This document shows positions 7,340 to 7,888 of a stretch of 7,888 nt of DNA, piece by piece. Origin of the DNA: CAUZFZ01 sp964431285 (lineage in GTDB: Bacteria; Planctomycetota; Planctomycetia; Planctomycetales; Planctomycetaceae); the NCBI GenBank assembly GCA_964431285.1, contig CAYSJO010000764.1:1-7888 (forward strand), read 5' to 3'. The position numbers were made by a program, and so were the translations under genes. Below the pieces are notes generated by a model, which saw nothing but the letters and a program-made list of their open reading frames with translations, did not search any database and was not told the origin of the DNA. Position 1 is the stretch's first letter. Each line of letters starts with the position of its first letter.

Positions 7340-7747
7340 TTACTCGCCTTCGTACTCCCGCAGGTAGCCGAGAAACTCACGGCGGTGTTCTTCCTCGTCG
7401 CCGAGTGCCTGAATACACAGGTCCTGCGTGACGTAGTCGACTCCGTCACACAGCTTGTTCAGCTTGTTGTACTGTTGGATGGCTGAATTCTCTGCGGCGA
7501 TGACTCCCTTAATCACGGCAACGACGTCGGTGAGCTTCGCTGGTGGCTGCAGATCTGATTGAGCGGCTGTAAACGACAGGCTCCCGGGAACGACACCGCC
7601 CAGAGTCTTAATGCGACGGGCCAGCGTTTGCGCATGCAGCAACTCGGCTTGAATGTCGGCCTGCAATGCTTTCTTGATCTCCTCGGCGCGAACTCCGTCC
7701 AGGTTGATTGAGTTGGCGATGTAGTTCATCACCGTCTCCATCTCCAT
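7340..7747 (-). CDS. Ferritin-like di-iron protein, probably 5'-truncated
   Basis: 135 residues, largely helical. Two E-x-x-H motifs are present, E35-L-L-H38 (helix B) and E118-E-E-H121 (helix D), with E86 (helix C: AAENSAIQQY) between them. This is the di-iron ligand set of ferritins and bacterioferritins, which oxidise and store iron or protect against peroxide. The first-helix ligand would be E2: it lies 7 residues before Tyr9 and 33 before E35, the same spacing as in bacterioferritin, where about 17 residues precede that Glu. Here almost none do, so helix A lacks its first half. The ATG at 7747 directly follows an in-frame TAG and the end of an insertion sequence. A GGAG site lies 6 bases before a second ATG (Met7, 7729); starting there would also lose E2. 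The gene is 58 bases upstream of the frameshifted sulfatase on the same strand. The fold is fairly certain, the function of this copy is doubtful. Confidence 0.75.
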   Translation of the reverse strand: MEMETVMNYIANSINLDGVRAEEIKKALQADIQAELLHAQTLARRIKTLGGVVPGSLSFTAAQSDLQPPAKLTDVVAVIKGVIAAENSAIQQYNKLNKLCDGVDYVTQDLCIQALGDEEEHRREFLGYLREYEGE

Positions 7748-7750
7748 CTA

Positions 7751-7770
7751 GGCTCTGTTTGAAAACGACG
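7751..7770. repeat. Candidate terminal inverted repeat of the insertion sequence
   Basis: GGCTCTGTTTGAAAACGACG begins right after CTA and immediately next to the truncated ferritin-like gene. The position beyond the transposase stop and the GGCTCTGTTT start fit IS5-like ends. The partner repeat is outside the window. Confidence 0.5.
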
Positions 7771-7774
7771 CGTA

Positions 7775-7888
7775 TTAGAAAATGGCTCGCATGTACCGCT
7801 GAATGAACGCCAGGCGAACGATACCACCGAAGTTCAATGCGGTCTTTTCATACCGTGAAAACACACGCCGGAACTCCTTGAGCCAGCC
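7775..7888 (-). CDS. IS5-family-like transposase, C-terminal 37 residues (partial)
   Basis: The frame enters from the window edge and ends at TAA (7777-7775). It reads WLKEFRRVFSRYEKTALNF followed by GGIVRLAFIQRYMRAIF. The W-x-x-x-x-R-R-x-x-x-R-Y-E-K core followed by a hydrophobic helix is the usual C-terminus of DDE transposases of the IS5 group, around and after the catalytic Glu region. The lack of a normal gene start, the short distance to a putative terminal repeat and the abrupt contact with the neighbouring gene support this. The catalytic DDE residues themselves mostly lie outside the window, so activity cannot be judged. Reading frame and stop are clear; the exact IS subgroup is inferred. 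Confidence 0.75.
   Translation of the reverse strand, partial: GWLKEFRRVFSRYEKTALNFGGIVRLAFIQRYMRAIF

Larger units (their letters stand above)
7751..7888 (-). mobile_element. End of an IS5-like insertion sequence (partial)
   Basis: The segment holds the 3' end of a transposase gene followed by about 24 noncoding bases ending in GGCTCTGTTTGAAAACG (read on the plus strand), the form expected for the terminal inverted repeat of an IS5-family element. CTA or CTAG at 7748-7751 may be the target duplication; IS5-type elements often target short sites of the YTAR kind. The other end lies outside the window, so neither the matching repeat nor the duplication can be confirmed. Confidence 0.65.

Overview
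The window looks like chromosomal DNA from a planctomycete. The evidence is a protein with an exact LEPR-x-LL N-terminal signature and a dockerin-type C-terminal region, two sulfatases and a very long secreted alpha/beta hydrolase, all crowded into under 8 kb. This mix of sulfatases, esterases and LEPR proteins is typical of marine, polysaccharide-degrading planctomycetes. The genus cannot be named from sequence alone. Coding density is high and no gap longer than about 300 bases lacks a gene. I see no rRNA, tRNA or CRISPR array.

Layout, left to right. (1) Positions 1-69 hold the first 23 codons of a minus-strand gene that runs off the window. (2) 78-2216 (minus) is a Tat-exported, two-domain alpha/beta hydrolase of acetylxylan-esterase type, with an intact first catalytic domain and a second domain that has lost its nucleophile. 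(3) 2329-4302 (minus) is a large exported LEPR zinc metalloprotease with a cohesin-like middle region and a dockerin-like EF-hand pair. (4) 4303-4513 is a divergent intergenic region. (5) 4514-5959 (plus) is a sulfatase without a signal peptide that keeps the formylglycine cysteine but departs from the usual active site at several positions. (6) 5987-7281 (minus, convergent with the previous gene) is a second, Sec-exported sulfatase broken by a one-base frameshift and also carrying a Lys-to-Met change in its second signature. (7) 7340-7747 (minus) is a ferritin-like di-iron protein that appears to have lost its extreme N-terminus. (8) 7751-7888 is the end of an IS5-like insertion sequence: the last 37 codons of its transposase and its terminal repeat, abutting the ferritin-like gene.

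How the genes may fit together: the hydrolase, protease and sulfatases suggest work on esterified and sulfated polymers or glycoproteins, with the hydrolase and the next minus-strand gene apparently translationally coupled. This is inference; no substrate can be read from the sequence. The right-hand third looks like a decaying segment: an IS has landed against the ferritin-like gene and the sulfatase downstream of it is frameshifted. I found no convincing new multi-gene system. The most notable points are the IS-ferritin junction, the doubly damaged sulfatase, the variant active site of the intact sulfatase and the modular LEPR protease.
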